DNA from: Mycobacterium bourgelatii
Lineage (GTDB): Bacteria > Actinomycetota > Actinomycetes > Mycobacteriales > Mycobacteriaceae
NCBI RefSeq assembly: GCF_010723575.1
Contig: NZ_BLKZ01000001.1
Location: 806,001-870,000 of the forward strand
DNA: 64,000 nucleotides
Direction: 5' to 3'
The stretch's first letter is position 1, and every line of letters begins with the position of its first letter. The notes beneath the pieces are model-generated. The model had not been told where the DNA came from. It saw nothing but the letters and a program-made list of their open reading frames with translations, and did not search any database. Made by a program: the position numbers and the translations under genes. Below, piece after piece: positions 1-9,020 of this stretch.

Positions 1-604
1 CGGCGCCGCCGGCCCCGCCGTTGCCGTACAGGATTCCGCCGGCCCCGCCAACGCCGCCGGACGCCCCGGCTCCGCCCGCGCCGCCGGCCCCGCCGTTACC
101 GAACAGGCCCGCCGCGCCACCGACGCCGCCGGCCTGTCCGGCCGCCCCTGACCCGCCACTGCCGCCGTTGCCGAACAAGATGCCGCCGGCGCCACCCGCC
201 TGGCCCGTCCCCGCGGCGCCGTTGGCGCCGTCGCCGATCAACGGGCGCTGGAACAGCGCCTGAGTCGGCGCATTGATCGCGTCCAAGATCTGCTGTTCGA
301 TCGCCTGCAACGGCGAAGCGTTGGCCGCCTCGGCCGCCGCATACGCCCCAGCGCCCGACCTCAGCGCCTGCACAAATTGGTCGTGAAAGGTGGCCGCCTG
401 AGCGCCCAGCGCTTGATACTGCCGCGCGAACCCGCCGAACAGGGTCGCGATCGCTGCAGACACCTCGTCGGCGCCGGCCGCCGCAATCTGCGTCGTCGCA
501 CCGGCCGCGGCCGCATTGGCCGCCTGCACGGCCGAACCGATCCCACCCAACTCCGCCGACGCGCTACCGAGAAATTCAGGGGTGACAAAAATAAAAGAGG
601 ACAA
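1..604 (-). CDS. PE_PGRS family protein, 5' part only (runs off the left edge)
   Basis: Read on the minus strand this opens with a TTG codon (604-602), preceded by AGGAG seven bases upstream, and begins MSSFIFVTPEFLGSASAEL, a typical PE-domain start including the Pro-Glu pair. About 95 residues of helical PE domain follow (GADEVSAAIATLFGGFARQY is characteristic), then the GRPLIGDGANG linker, then Gly-Gly-Ala/Gly-Asn-Gly PGRS repeats that continue past base 1. Roughly 201 codons are visible. PE proteins are usually exported by ESX-5 and are surface or secreted; the PGRS function is not known. The gene is divergent from groES, and in M. tuberculosis this position is not a PE_PGRS gene. The family call is secure; the individual orthologue cannot be named. 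Confidence 0.9.
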   Translation of the reverse strand, partial: MSSFIFVTPEFLGSASAELGGIGSAVQAANAAAAGATTQIAAAGADEVSAAIATLFGGFARQYQALGAQAATFHDQFVQALRSGAGAYAAAEAANASPLQAIEQQILDAINAPTQALFQRPLIGDGANGAAGTGQAGGAGGILFGNGGSGGSGAAGQAGGVGGAAGLFGNGGAGGAGGAGASGGVGGAGGILYGNGGAGGA

Positions 605-1297
605 CTGAAGGCTCCTATTTCGGAAGACGATCTCAGCAGGATCCAGCCGGAATCCGCGAGACGTAGAAGGCAATTGGAGCGGACGATACCGCGAGGTCTT
701 ACGTCCGCAGCCCCAATTTCTGCAGCCTGATTCTATGGATATTGATTTGCTCCACGCTGATTCTTTGTCTACCCATATTGGCCGAACTATGTTGGTATCG
801 TGGCGGATTCGACTGTTTGTCATCCGGTGGGCGCTCGTTCTCGAGTCCGGCAAGACGAGCAATTGTGTCCATCCGCCGCCCATTCGGTATTGGGGGAGCA
901 TGGCCCCCGTTAGTCCACATTTCGCGGAAGGCGAAATGCGCCGCTTGCGGATATGCGTAACGCGGTAGGCGTCCACGTGGGCCGGGCAATAACCTGGTGA
1001 AATGAGCCTCGCGACCGCGCGGTGACACAGTCCGGGCCCGCCGTCTCACGCAGGGCGAACGCAGGTCGGCGACACGGAAGCATCGGGGTACCCTTGAGTG
1101 CTAGCACTCTCGTGTATAGAGTGCTAGGTGGCAGTCGGAAAGCCCCTGTGTCGGCACCCGCGACGACGGCGCGAGGGCACCGGAAGACTGCCGAACACCT
1201 GGTAATTCGGACGTTCGGGCGGATGCCCCGAGCGGCCGTCAACTCGGTCCGGGGCTCGCGGTCCCGGACCCGATCCAAATAGTGGAGGGCTCCAATC
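605..1297. other. Divergent PE_PGRS / groES spacer
   Basis: About 690 bases with no convincing reading frame. The right half holds the groES control region with the CIRCE element at 1096-1127. The left 450 bases are less GC-rich than the flanks and should contain the PE_PGRS promoter; nothing more specific is visible. Short open frames here lack ribosome sites and family resemblance. Confidence 0.6.
1096..1127 (+). promoter_or_regulatory. CIRCE operator (HrcA site) of groES-groEL1
   Basis: A perfect inverted repeat CTAGCACTC-N9-GAGTGCTAG occupies 1101-1127. The same half-site occurs once more at the left, so that 1096-1109 is itself a perfect 14-base palindrome (GAGTGCTAGCACTC). There are thus three half-sites in 32 bases. 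CIRCE is the known HrcA binding site for groE operons in mycobacteria. A TATAGA hexamer at 1115-1120 lies in the spacer and could be a -10 element, in which case repressor and polymerase would compete directly. Confidence 0.93.
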
Positions 1298-1600
1298 GTG
1301 GCGAAGGTGAACATCAAGCCACTCGAGGACAAGATTCTCGTGCAGGCCAACGAGGCCGAGACCACGACCGCTTCCGGTCTGGTCATTCCCGACACCGCCA
1401 AGGAGAAGCCCCAAGAGGGCACCGTCGTCGCAGTCGGCCCCGGCCGTTGGGACGAGGACGGCGAGAAGAGGATTCCGCTCGACGTCGCCGAAGGTGACAC
1501 CGTCATCTACAGCAAGTACGGCGGCACCGAAATCAAGTACGGCGGTGAGGAATACCTCATCCTGTCGGCGCGCGACGTGCTGGCTGTCGTTTCCAAGTAG
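1298..1600 (+). CDS. groES: Co-chaperonin GroES (Cpn10)
   Basis: 100 residues beginning MAKVNIKPLEDKILVQ, the near-invariant mycobacterial GroES start. It forms the heptameric cytosolic lid of the GroEL folding chamber. The mobile-loop region (about residues 17-35, ETTTASGLVIPDTAKEKPQE) and the C-terminal EYLILSARDVLAVV are intact. Translation starts at a GTG with a good GGAGGG site (1284-1289). It is the first gene of the groES-groEL1 operon, 80 bases before groEL1, under the CIRCE element upstream. Confidence 0.98.
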   Translation: MAKVNIKPLEDKILVQANEAETTTASGLVIPDTAKEKPQEGTVVAVGPGRWDEDGEKRIPLDVAEGDTVIYSKYGGTEIKYGGEEYLILSARDVLAVVSK

Positions 1601-1680
1601 AACCGTGTCCCGCCCCGGCGATCCCCGCGTATCAGCGCGGGTGATTTCCGGGGCGGCATGCGTAATGGGGAAGGACCCTG

Positions 1681-3303
1681 ATGAGCAAGCTGATTGAGTA
1701 CGACGAAATCGCGCGTCGCGCCATCGAGGCGGGCATGGACAAGCTCGCCGACACGGTACGGGTGACGCTGGGTCCGCGTGGTCGGCATGTGGTGCTGGCC
1801 AAGTCATTTGGCGGGCCCACGGTCACCAACGACGGCGTCACGGTCGCCCGCGAGATCGACCTGGAGGACCCGTTCGAGAACCTGGGTGCCCAACTGGTGA
1901 AGTCGGTGGCCACCAAGACCAACGACGTCGCGGGTGACGGCACCACCACCGCGACCGTGCTGGCACAGGCGTTGGTGAAGGCCGGGCTGCGCCTGGTTGC
2001 CGCCGGCGCCAACCCGATCGCGGTGGGGTCGGGCATCAGCAAGGCCGCCGACGCGGTGTCGGAGGCGTTGTTGGCCTCGGCCACACCGGTTTCCGGCAAG
2101 GAAGCCATCGCCCAGGTGGCTACGGTCTCCTCGCGGGACGCCGTCATCGGTGAGCTGGTCGGCGAGGCGATGAGCAAGGTCGGCCACGACGGCGTGGTGA
2201 GCGTCGAAGAATCGTCGACGCTGAACACCGAGTTGGAGTTCACCGAGGGCGTCGGCTTCGACAAGGGATTCTTGTCGGCCTACTTCGTCACCGACTTCGA
2301 CTCCCAGGAGGCCGTGCTCGAGGACCCGCTGATCCTGTTGCACCAGGACAAGATCAGCTCGCTGCCCGACCTGCTGCCGCTGTTGGAGAAGGTCGCCGAG
2401 TCCGGCAAGCCGCTGCTGATCATCGCCGAAGACGTCGAGGGTGAAGCGCTGGCGACGCTGGTCGTCAACGCGATCCGCAAGACGCTCAAGGCCGTCGCGG
2501 TCAAGTCGCCGTACTTCGGCGACCGCCGCAAGGCATTCCTGCAGGACCTCGCTGTGGTTACCGGAGCCCAGGTGATCACTCCTGACACCGGACTGGTGTT
2601 GCGCGAGGTTGGTCTCGAGGTCTTGGGTTCGGCGCGACGCGTGGTGGTCAGTAAAGACGAGACCATCATCGTCGACGGCGCAGGCTCGGCGGAGGACGTT
2701 GCCCACCGCGTGAAGACCCTGCGTGCCGAGATCGAGGCCAGTGACTCCGACTGGGACCGCGAGAAACTGCAGGAGCGAGTGGCCAAGCTGGCCGGAGGCG
2801 TCGCCGTCATCCAGGTCGGCGCCGCGACCGAGACCGCACTCAAGGAACGCAAGGAGAGCGTCGAGGATGCCGTGGCTGCAGCCAAGGCTGCGGTCGAAGA
2901 GGGCATCGTCCCCGGCGGTGGGTCGGCGCTAGTCCACGCCCGCGAGGCGCTGAAGTCGCTGCGCGAGGAACTCAGTGGCGACGAGTTGCTGGGCGTTAAC
3001 GCGTTCTCCGATGCCCTTGCGGCACCGCTGTATTGGATTGCGGCGAACGCTGGACTGGACGGCGCGGTCGCGGTCAGTAAGGTCAGTGAGCTACCGCCTG
3101 GCCACGGGCTGAACGCGGGCACGCTCGAGTACGGTGACCTTGCCGCCGCCGGCATTGTCGACCCGGTGAAGGTGACCCGGTCGGCGGTGCTCAACGCCTC
3201 GTCGGTGGCGCGCATGATCCTGACCACGGAGACGGCCGTCGTAGAAAAGCCGGCTGAGCCGGCCGACGATGGTCACGGGCACCACCACGGTCACGCGCAC
3301 TAG
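1681..3303 (+). CDS. groEL1: 60 kDa chaperonin GroEL1
   Basis: 540 residues, full length. GroEL-type chaperonin with the ATP-site motif GDGTTTATVLAQALV near residues 86-100 and the late GGGSAL motif near residue 415. The C-terminus is histidine-rich (DDGHGHHHGHAH) instead of the Gly-Met tail of the housekeeping GroEL; this marks the mycobacterial GroEL1 paralogue, which sits with groES while groEL2 lies elsewhere. In M. smegmatis GroEL1 is tied to mycolate synthesis and biofilm formation, and the His tail can bind metal. Start is ATG after a GGGGAAGGA ribosome site. It is followed directly by a strong terminator and then by the group II introns. Confidence 0.97.
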   Translation: MSKLIEYDEIARRAIEAGMDKLADTVRVTLGPRGRHVVLAKSFGGPTVTNDGVTVAREIDLEDPFENLGAQLVKSVATKTNDVAGDGTTTATVLAQALVKAGLRLVAAGANPIAVGSGISKAADAVSEALLASATPVSGKEAIAQVATVSSRDAVIGELVGEAMSKVGHDGVVSVEESSTLNTELEFTEGVGFDKGFLSAYFVTDFDSQEAVLEDPLILLHQDKISSLPDLLPLLEKVAESGKPLLIIAEDVEGEALATLVVNAIRKTLKAVAVKSPYFGDRRKAFLQDLAVVTGAQVITPDTGLVLREVGLEVLGSARRVVVSKDETIIVDGAGSAEDVAHRVKTLRAEIEASDSDWDREKLQERVAKLAGGVAVIQVGAATETALKERKESVEDAVAAAKAAVEEGIVPGGGSALVHAREALKSLREELSGDELLGVNAFSDALAAPLYWIAANAGLDGAVAVSKVSELPPGHGLNAGTLEYGDLAAAGIVDPVKVTRSAVLNASSVARMILTTETAVVEKPAEPADDGHGHHHGHAH

Positions 3304-3315
3304 TCAACAAGACGG

Positions 3316-3349
3316 AGCGCCCCGGTCAACTGGCCGGGGCGCTTTCGTT
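3316..3349 (+). terminator. groES-groEL1 terminator hairpin
   Basis: A perfect ten-base stem, AGCGCCCCGG (3316-3325) pairing with CCGGGGCGCT (3334-3343) around an eight-base loop, followed by TTCGTT. It lies 12 bases after the groEL1 stop codon. The intron begins at the next base (3350), which is the usual target arrangement for group IIC introns. Confidence 0.9.
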
Positions 3350-5238
3350 GTACGCCCAGCATGGGCATTCGCTAGGAGGTGTGAGTCCTCTGGAGGAGAA
3401 GGTGGTTTAACTCCGAGTCGATGGCAACTGCGTCACCGTGAGGTGGGGTGGGAAGGAAGCCGGAGACGAAGCCCTGCACCGAGGGACACGAACCGTATAG
3501 AAGGCATGCCGGTTGGGGTGAGCCAGCAACAGATGGTGAAGCCCGTTCCACCGAAGCGGCCGGTGTGTAAATGCGGCGGCGGCAGGGTGAAAGTGGATGT
3601 TCTTATCTGGGGAGATCTGTCCTGGTGCGTCGGTGCTGTGCGCCGGAGCGGCGTCGTTCGTGAGGGCGGCGCTGACGGGGCAGAAGTCAGCAGAGGCCGT
3701 AGTACCGGCGGGAATCAGATGTGCCGGGAAGGGCTGAACGTTGGGAATTGATGTTTCGAAGTGGTGCTTCTCGTGGATGTCGCGGTGATCGCAGCCAACC
3801 CACCGGCGGTGGGGCAGATGATGTGGAGGGACTGGTGAATCCGGAAGTGCCCTTGTCTGTGCAGTAGCGGTGTCTCGGCGGGTGCTGCCGAGGGTGTCAG
3901 GGGTGGCCAGGATTTGTGGGAGCAGGTGTTCGCGCCCGCGAATCTGGCTGTCGCGTTGGGACGTGTCGAACGCAATCGCGGTGCGGCCGGTGTCGATGGT
4001 GTCAGCGCGCAGGAGTTGCGTAACTGGTGCCGGGACAACTGGGCCGGAGTGCGGGAGGCGTTGGATGCGGGCACGTACCGTCCGATGCCGGTGCGTCAGG
4101 TGATGATTCCCAAACCTGATGGCGGGCAACGGAAGTTGGTGCCGACGGTGCTGGATCGGTTGATCCAGCAGGCGATCGCGCAGTGCTGACCCCGGTCTTT
4201 GATCCGGGGTTTGTGCCGGTCTCGTATGGGTTCCGGCCGGGCAAAGCGCCCACGACGCTGTGAAGGTCGCCAGGTTGGTGATCGAGCAGGGGTATCGGTG
4301 GGTGGTCGAGGTGGACCTGGATGCGTTCTTCGATCGGGTCAACCACGACGTGCTGATGGCCCGGGTTGCGCGGAAAGTGAACGACAAACGGCTGCTGAAG
4401 CTGATCCGCCGCTATTTGGAGGCGGGGATCATGGCCGATGGGGTGCGGCAGGCGGTGAGCCAGGGGACCCCACAGGGGTCGCCGTTATCGCCGCTGTTGT
4501 CGAACATCATGCTCGACGATTTCGATCAGGAGTTCTGGGCGCGTGGGCACCGGTTTGTCCGCTACGCCGACGATATCCGGGTCTTTGTGAAATCGAAGCG
4601 GGCGGCCGAGCGGGTGCTCGAACAGGGCACTCGGCTGCTGGAGCAGCGGTTGAAGTTGAGGGTGAACCAGGCCAAGTCCTCGATCGCCCCGGCGACGACA
4701 GCTGTGTTGCTGGGGTTCGGGTTCTTCACTACCTCCGGGGTCAAGATCCGGGTCGCGCCCAAGGCGTGGCAGCGGGCCAAAGCCCGCATCCGGTCGTTGA
4801 CGTCGCGGCGGTGGAGTGTGGCCATGGAGTACCGCATCATGCGGCTGAACCAATACGTCCGGGGCTGGATGGGGTACTTCCGCCTAGCGGACACACCCCG
4901 CAAGTTCCGGGATCTGGATGAGTGGTTCCGCCGTCGACTGCGCCAAATCCGCTGGAAGGAATGGAAACGCGTCCGCACCAAGGTCGCGAACCTGCGTACA
5001 CTCGGGATCCGGGCCGACCTGGCCTGGCAATGGGGCATGAGCAGCCGCGGCTACTGGCGAATCGCGGGCTCGCCCGTCCTGACGCGGGCACTGCCCAACC
5101 GATACTGGGACCGGCAGGGCCTCATCACGTTTCACCACGCCTGGGCCAGATTCCACACGACCTAGCGAACCGCCGGATGCGAGGCCCGCACGTCCGGTGG
5201 TGAGAGAGGGGGCCGGTCAACCCGGCCCCCTACTCGAT
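3350..5238 (+). mobile_element. Group II intron, copy 1 (IIC-like), inserted behind the groEL1 terminator
   Basis: About 1.89 kb. It begins GTACGCCCAGCATGGGC, close to the GUGYG-type 5' end of group II introns, and ends TACTCGAT, matching a 3' AY end. Near the 3' end is a 33-base hairpin (5169-5201) that fits domain V: a lower stem with CCGGA/TCCGG, then TGCG-AGGCC-CGCA. Next comes a GC hairpin fitting domain VI (GGGGGCCGG with CCGGCCCCC). It carries a reverse transcriptase/maturase frame lacking an obvious endonuclease domain. Insertion just behind a terminator stem is the habit of class IIC. The boundaries are deduced by comparing the two copies with their flanks. The class is inferred. Confidence 0.88.
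3914..5165 (+). pseudogene. Intron-encoded reverse transcriptase/maturase, copy 1 (frameshifted)
   Basis: Homologous to group II intron LtrA-type proteins. The N-terminal third reads LWEQVFAPANLAVALGRVE through LDRLIQQAIAQ, then stops at 4187-4189. Restoring one G at about 4184 (GCGCAG.TGCTG) and one A at about 4244 (GGCAAA.GCGCC) joins it to the long downstream frame (4260-5165). That frame holds the reverse-transcriptase core with GTPQGSPLSPLLSN and the active site YADD (4563-4574), the X/thumb region and a maturase-type C-terminus ending GYWRIAGSPVLTRALPNRYW. Three bases are also missing at about 4139 relative to copy 2 (Gly lost in KLGVPTV). The exact start codon is unclear. As written it cannot give a full protein. 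Confidence 0.82.
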
Positions 5239-7083
5239 GTACGCCCAGCATGGGCATTCGCTAGGAGGTGTGAGTCCTCTGGAGGAGAAGGTGGTTTAAC
5301 TCCGAGTCGATGGCAACTGCGTCACCGTGAGGTGGGTGGGAAGGAAGCCGGAGACGAAGCCCTGCACCGAGGGACACGAACCGTATAGAAGGCATGCCGG
5401 TTGGGGTGAGCCAGCAACAGATGGTGAAGCCCGTTCCACCGAAGCGGCCGGTGTGTAAATGCGGCGGCGGCAGGGTGAAAGTGGATGTTCTTATCTGGGG
5501 AGATCTGGGTGCGTCGGTGCTGGCGCCGGAGCGGCTGTTCGTGAGGGCGGCGCTGACGGGGCAGAAGGCAGAGTGTGCAGATGTGCCGGGAAGGGCTGAA
5601 CGTTGGGAATTGATGTTTCGAAGTGGTGCTGTGGATGTCGCGGTGGCAGCCAACCCACCGGCGGTGGGGCAGATGATGTGGAGGGACTGGTGAATCCGGA
5701 AGGCCCTTGTCTGTGCGTAGCGGTGTCTCGGCGGGTGCTGCCGAGGGTGTCAGGCCAGGATTTGTGGGAGCAGGTGTTCGCGCCCGCGAATCTGGCTGTC
5801 GCGTTGGGACGTGTCGAACGCAATCGCGGTGCGGCCGGTGTCGATGGTGTCAGCGCGCAGGAGTTGCGTAACTGGTGCCGGGACAACTGGGCCGGAGTGC
5901 GGGAGGCGTTGGATGCGGGCACGTACCGTCCGATGCCGGTGCGTCAGGTGATGATTCCCAAACCTGATGGCGGGCAACGGAAGTTGGGGGTGCCGACGGT
6001 GCTGGATCGGTTGATCCAGCAGGCGATCGCGCAGTGCTGACCCCGGTCTTTGATCCGGGGTTTGTGCCGGTCTCGTATGGGTTCCGGCCGGGCAAAGCGC
6101 CCACGACGCTGTGAAGGTCGCCAGGTTGGTGATCGAGCAGGGGTATCGGTGGGTGGTCGAGGTGGACCTGGATGCGTTCTTCGATCGGGTCAACCACGAC
6201 GTGCTGATGGCCCGGTTGCGCGGAAAGTGAACGACAAACGGCTGCTGAAGCTGATCCGCCGCTATTTGGAGGCGGGGATCATGGCCGATGGGGTGCGGCA
6301 GGCGGTGAGCCAGGGACCCCACAGGTCGCCGTTATCGCCGCTGTTGTCGAACATCATGCTCGACGATTTCGATCAGGAGTTCTGGGCGCGTGGGCACCGG
6401 TTTGTCCGCTACGCCGACGATATCCGGGTCTTTGTGAAATCGAAGCGGGCGGCCGAGCGGGTGCTCGAACAGGGCACTCGGCTGCTGGAGCAGCGGTTGA
6501 AGTTGAGGGTGAACCAGGCCAAGTCCTCGATCGCCCCGGCGACGACAGCTGTGTTGCTGGGGTTCGGGTTCTTCACTACCTCCGGGGTCAAGATCCGGGT
6601 CGCGCCCAAGGCGTGGCAGCGGCCAAAGCCCGCATCCGGTCGTTGACGTCGCGGCGGTGGAGTGTGGCCATGGAGTACCGCATCATGCGGCTGAACCAAT
6701 ACGTCCGGGGCTGGATGGGGTACTTCCGCCTAGCGGACACACCCGCAAGTTCCGGGATCTGGATGAGTGGTTCCGCCGTCGACTGCGCCAAATCCGCTGG
6801 AAGGAATGGAAACGCGTCCGCACCAAGGTCGCGAACCTGCGTGCACTCGGGATCCGGGCCGACCTGGCCTGGCAATGGGGCATGAGCAGCCGCGGCTACT
6901 GGCGAATCGCGGGCTCGCCCGTCCTGACGCGGGCACTGCCCAACCGATACTGGGACCGGCAGGGCCTCATCACGTTTCACCACGCCTGGGCCAGATTCCA
7001 CACGACCTAGCGAACCGCCGGATGCGAGGCCCGCACGTCCGGTGGTGTGAGAGGGGGCCGGTCAACCCGGCCCCCTACTCGAT
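5239..7083 (+). mobile_element. Group II intron, copy 2, tandem to copy 1
   Basis: About 1.85 kb, same orientation, abutting copy 1 with no spacer and nearly identical outside small indels. Domain V is at 7014-7046 and the domain VI hairpin follows. Its 5' flank is the domain VI hairpin and CTACTCGAT of copy 1, which resembles the groEL1 terminator plus CTTTCGTT at the 5' flank of copy 1. The arrangement fits a second retro-insertion using the first intron's own terminal hairpin as target, or a tandem duplication. Most differences between copies are single-base changes in G or C runs, so some may be assembly or sequencing errors in a collapsed repeat. Confidence 0.87.
5762..7010 (+). pseudogene. 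Intron-encoded reverse transcriptase/maturase, copy 2 (multiply frameshifted)
   Basis: Same protein as in copy 1. It shares both copy 1 lesions (stop at 6038-6040 after LIQQAIAQC, and a missing A near 6095) and adds more: CCCGGTTGCG near 6212 where copy 1 has an extra G, three bases lost around 6315 (SQGPHRSPL instead of SQGTPQGSPL), a lost G near 6620 and a lost C near 6742. The YADD active site (near 6413-6424) and the maturase C-terminus are still readable in separate frames. The shared lesions mean either that both copies descend from one defective parent mobilised in trans, or that the repeat consensus is faulty. Confidence 0.8.
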
Positions 7084-7221
7084 TCTGGGCGGAGCGCGCG
7101 GCGTCAGGTCGACGGGTGTCTTGACCGCGTTCATTCACGTTGCCGTAACGGGCCAAATGGGGAACGGCGACGGGATCACCAACAGCCTCAGTTCGGCGCT
7201 ACCGACGTTTAACTTCGCTGC

Positions 7222-7497
7222 ATGGATCGCATCTGGCAGTGGGCGTGGGACCGGTACGGGGCGAGATACTCGTGGGCGATCTGTGCAATCACGTTCGCCG
7301 TGGTTCTGCCGGTCTAGGCCAACACGGCCGAGGACACCGTCGCGCGGCTCAACGAGTTGTTCGAGATCGTGGTGCCCGCCGTCCTGGGGGTCGGTGGGCA
7401 AGGAAACAAGTTCCTCGGTGACGGTGCGTTGGCCGTTTTCGGTGCGCCCAACGCCCTCGCGGATCATGCCGGCGCCGCGCTGCCGCCTGATGTCCAA
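7222..7497 (+). pseudogene. Remnant of a membrane class III adenylate/guanylate cyclase
   Basis: Two pieces of one mycobacterial cyclase. The N-terminal piece reads MDRIWQWAWDRYGARYSW and enters a hydrophobic segment before a stop at 7315-7317. After it, from about 7320, comes LNELFEIVV and GNKFLGDGALAVFGAPNALA, the strongly conserved centre of class III cyclase catalytic domains (compare the Rv1318c-Rv1320c group). The membrane, HAMP and first half of the catalytic domain are missing, and resemblance ends by about 7497. It is a decayed fragment left between the introns and the P450. Family call fairly sure; orthologue unknown. Confidence 0.65.
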
Positions 7498-7715
7498 CGA
7501 AAAGCCTTGTACCCGAAGCGATTTGATCCGCCGTATACGAGACAGATGGTCGTCGGTTCTAAAGGCCGGCGCGGCTTTGCCACTCGCGTTCAGCCTGGTC
7601 ATTTCGCCGCGGCGGGCCAGCCCATCAATCGTCATTTTCACTGCGGTCATTTTCCTTGTTAATTGCGGGACCAACCGTTACGGTCCGATCTGTAATCGTG
7701 TCGGAGGCGTGGCGC

Positions 7716-8990
7716 ATGGCTGTGACGGAAACCGTTCGATTCACTGGCGCCGCGGTAAAGGCCTTCGGCGGGTCCATCCGGGCCAACAGCAGGGGGATCC
7801 GTGCCCGCCGATTAGCGCGGAACGGGGCGGCGATCACCGCCTACGACCCGCTCGACCCTTCGACCGCGGCCCATCCGCACGATGCCTACCGCCAACTGCA
7901 TGAGGGCAGTCGCGTGCAGTACAACCCGAAGCGGGCGGTGTGGATCCTGAGCCGTCTCGACGACGTCCGGCGAGCGCTTCGTGACGCTAGCGCTGACGGG
8001 CCAGCCCGGGTCAGGGTCCGTGCGCCGATCCTGGTCTCGACCGACGGTGAGAAACACGCGAAGCTGCGCCGCCAGGCGATGCCCGCGTTCACCAAGGCGG
8101 CGTTGGAAAGTTGGCGTCTGACAATCGATCAGCTCGCGGCGGAGACGGTGCGCGACGTTCTTGAAAATCCCGGTTGCGATGTCGTGCAGCGGTTGGCGGT
8201 GCCGGTTCCGGTGCGTCTCATCGCACAGCTGTTAGGTATCCCCGACACGGATGTCGCAGATTTCCGGAGGTGGTCCGAAGCGGCGACGCAGCTCACCGGT
8301 GTGGCGTTGACGGCCGAGGGTGCCCGCAAATTTACGCAGATGCTCCGCGGTTCCTGGGCGATGCATCAATATTTCAGGCGGCAGTTCGCCCTCGGTGGGT
8401 TGAAGGGCTCAGGCACGATCTGCGGCCGACTGCTGGCCGAGAATGAGGCGGGCTCCCTTTCCGATTCGGAGCTGTTTCAATTTGCGATGTTGCTGCTCCT
8501 TGCGGGCAACGAGACCACCACCAATCTGCTCGGCGGGTTGTTCGCGACACTGGCTGACCACCCGGAACAGTTCGAAATGGTGCGCTCCGATACTGGACTT
8601 ATCCCAATGGCGATCGAGGAAGGCCTGCGTTACCTCTCACCTGCCCAGAACGTGCATCGCACAGCGGCCCGCGATTACCAGGTGGGTGACGTAACCATTC
8701 CGGCCGGCGAGCGTGTCTTGCTCAGCATCGGTGCCGCCAATCGCGACCCAAGGGTCTTCGACCAACCCGACGAGTTTCGGGTAAACCGAAACCCCACCCA
8801 GCACATTGCCTTTGGCTTCGGTGTCCATCTGTGCATCGGCGCGCAACTCACTCGCATGGAAGCCCAAGCTGTGCTGCGGGAGTTTGTGACGCAGGCGAGT
8901 GGGATCTCGGCGGTGGGTGATACGCGCTGGTCAACCAACAGCTTGTTGCGCGGCCCGACGTGCCTGCGGGTCCGCCTCACTCCTGCCTAG
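7716..8990 (+). CDS. Cytochrome P450
   Basis: 424 residues from the ATG at 7716, chosen because GGAGG lies at 7703-7707; the frame is open 60 bases further upstream. Soluble bacterial P450: I-helix AGNETTTN near residue 262, K-helix ExxR (EEGLRYL) near 301, and heme loop FGFGVHLCIG with the cysteine ligand at about residue 373. Expected to hydroxylate a hydrophobic substrate using ferredoxin and a reductase; no redox partner gene is adjacent. It stands alone on the plus strand after the cyclase remnant. Family number cannot be assigned by eye. Confidence 0.93.
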   Translation: MAVTETVRFTGAAVKAFGGSIRANSRGIRARRLARNGAAITAYDPLDPSTAAHPHDAYRQLHEGSRVQYNPKRAVWILSRLDDVRRALRDASADGPARVRVRAPILVSTDGEKHAKLRRQAMPAFTKAALESWRLTIDQLAAETVRDVLENPGCDVVQRLAVPVPVRLIAQLLGIPDTDVADFRRWSEAATQLTGVALTAEGARKFTQMLRGSWAMHQYFRRQFALGGLKGSGTICGRLLAENEAGSLSDSELFQFAMLLLLAGNETTTNLLGGLFATLADHPEQFEMVRSDTGLIPMAIEEGLRYLSPAQNVHRTAARDYQVGDVTIPAGERVLLSIGAANRDPRVFDQPDEFRVNRNPTQHIAFGFGVHLCIGAQLTRMEAQAVLREFVTQASGISAVGDTRWSTNSLLRGPTCLRVRLTPA

Positions 8991-9020
8991 AGGCCCGAGA
9001 CAGCCGACGCGCTCTCGTGG

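Noticed and set aside
735..1282. Short open frames between the PE_PGRS gene and groES
   Set aside because: No ribosome sites, no family resemblance, and they overlap the CIRCE control region.
4186..4262. Programmed frameshift in the intron maturase
   Set aside because: No slippery heptamer or stimulatory structure is evident, two separate shifts would be needed, and copy 2 carries more damage, which fits decay or sequencing error.
6767..7903. Open frame crossing from the intron end through the cyclase remnant into the P450
   Set aside because: It runs through three unrelated units in a frame different from each real product and has no coherent composition.
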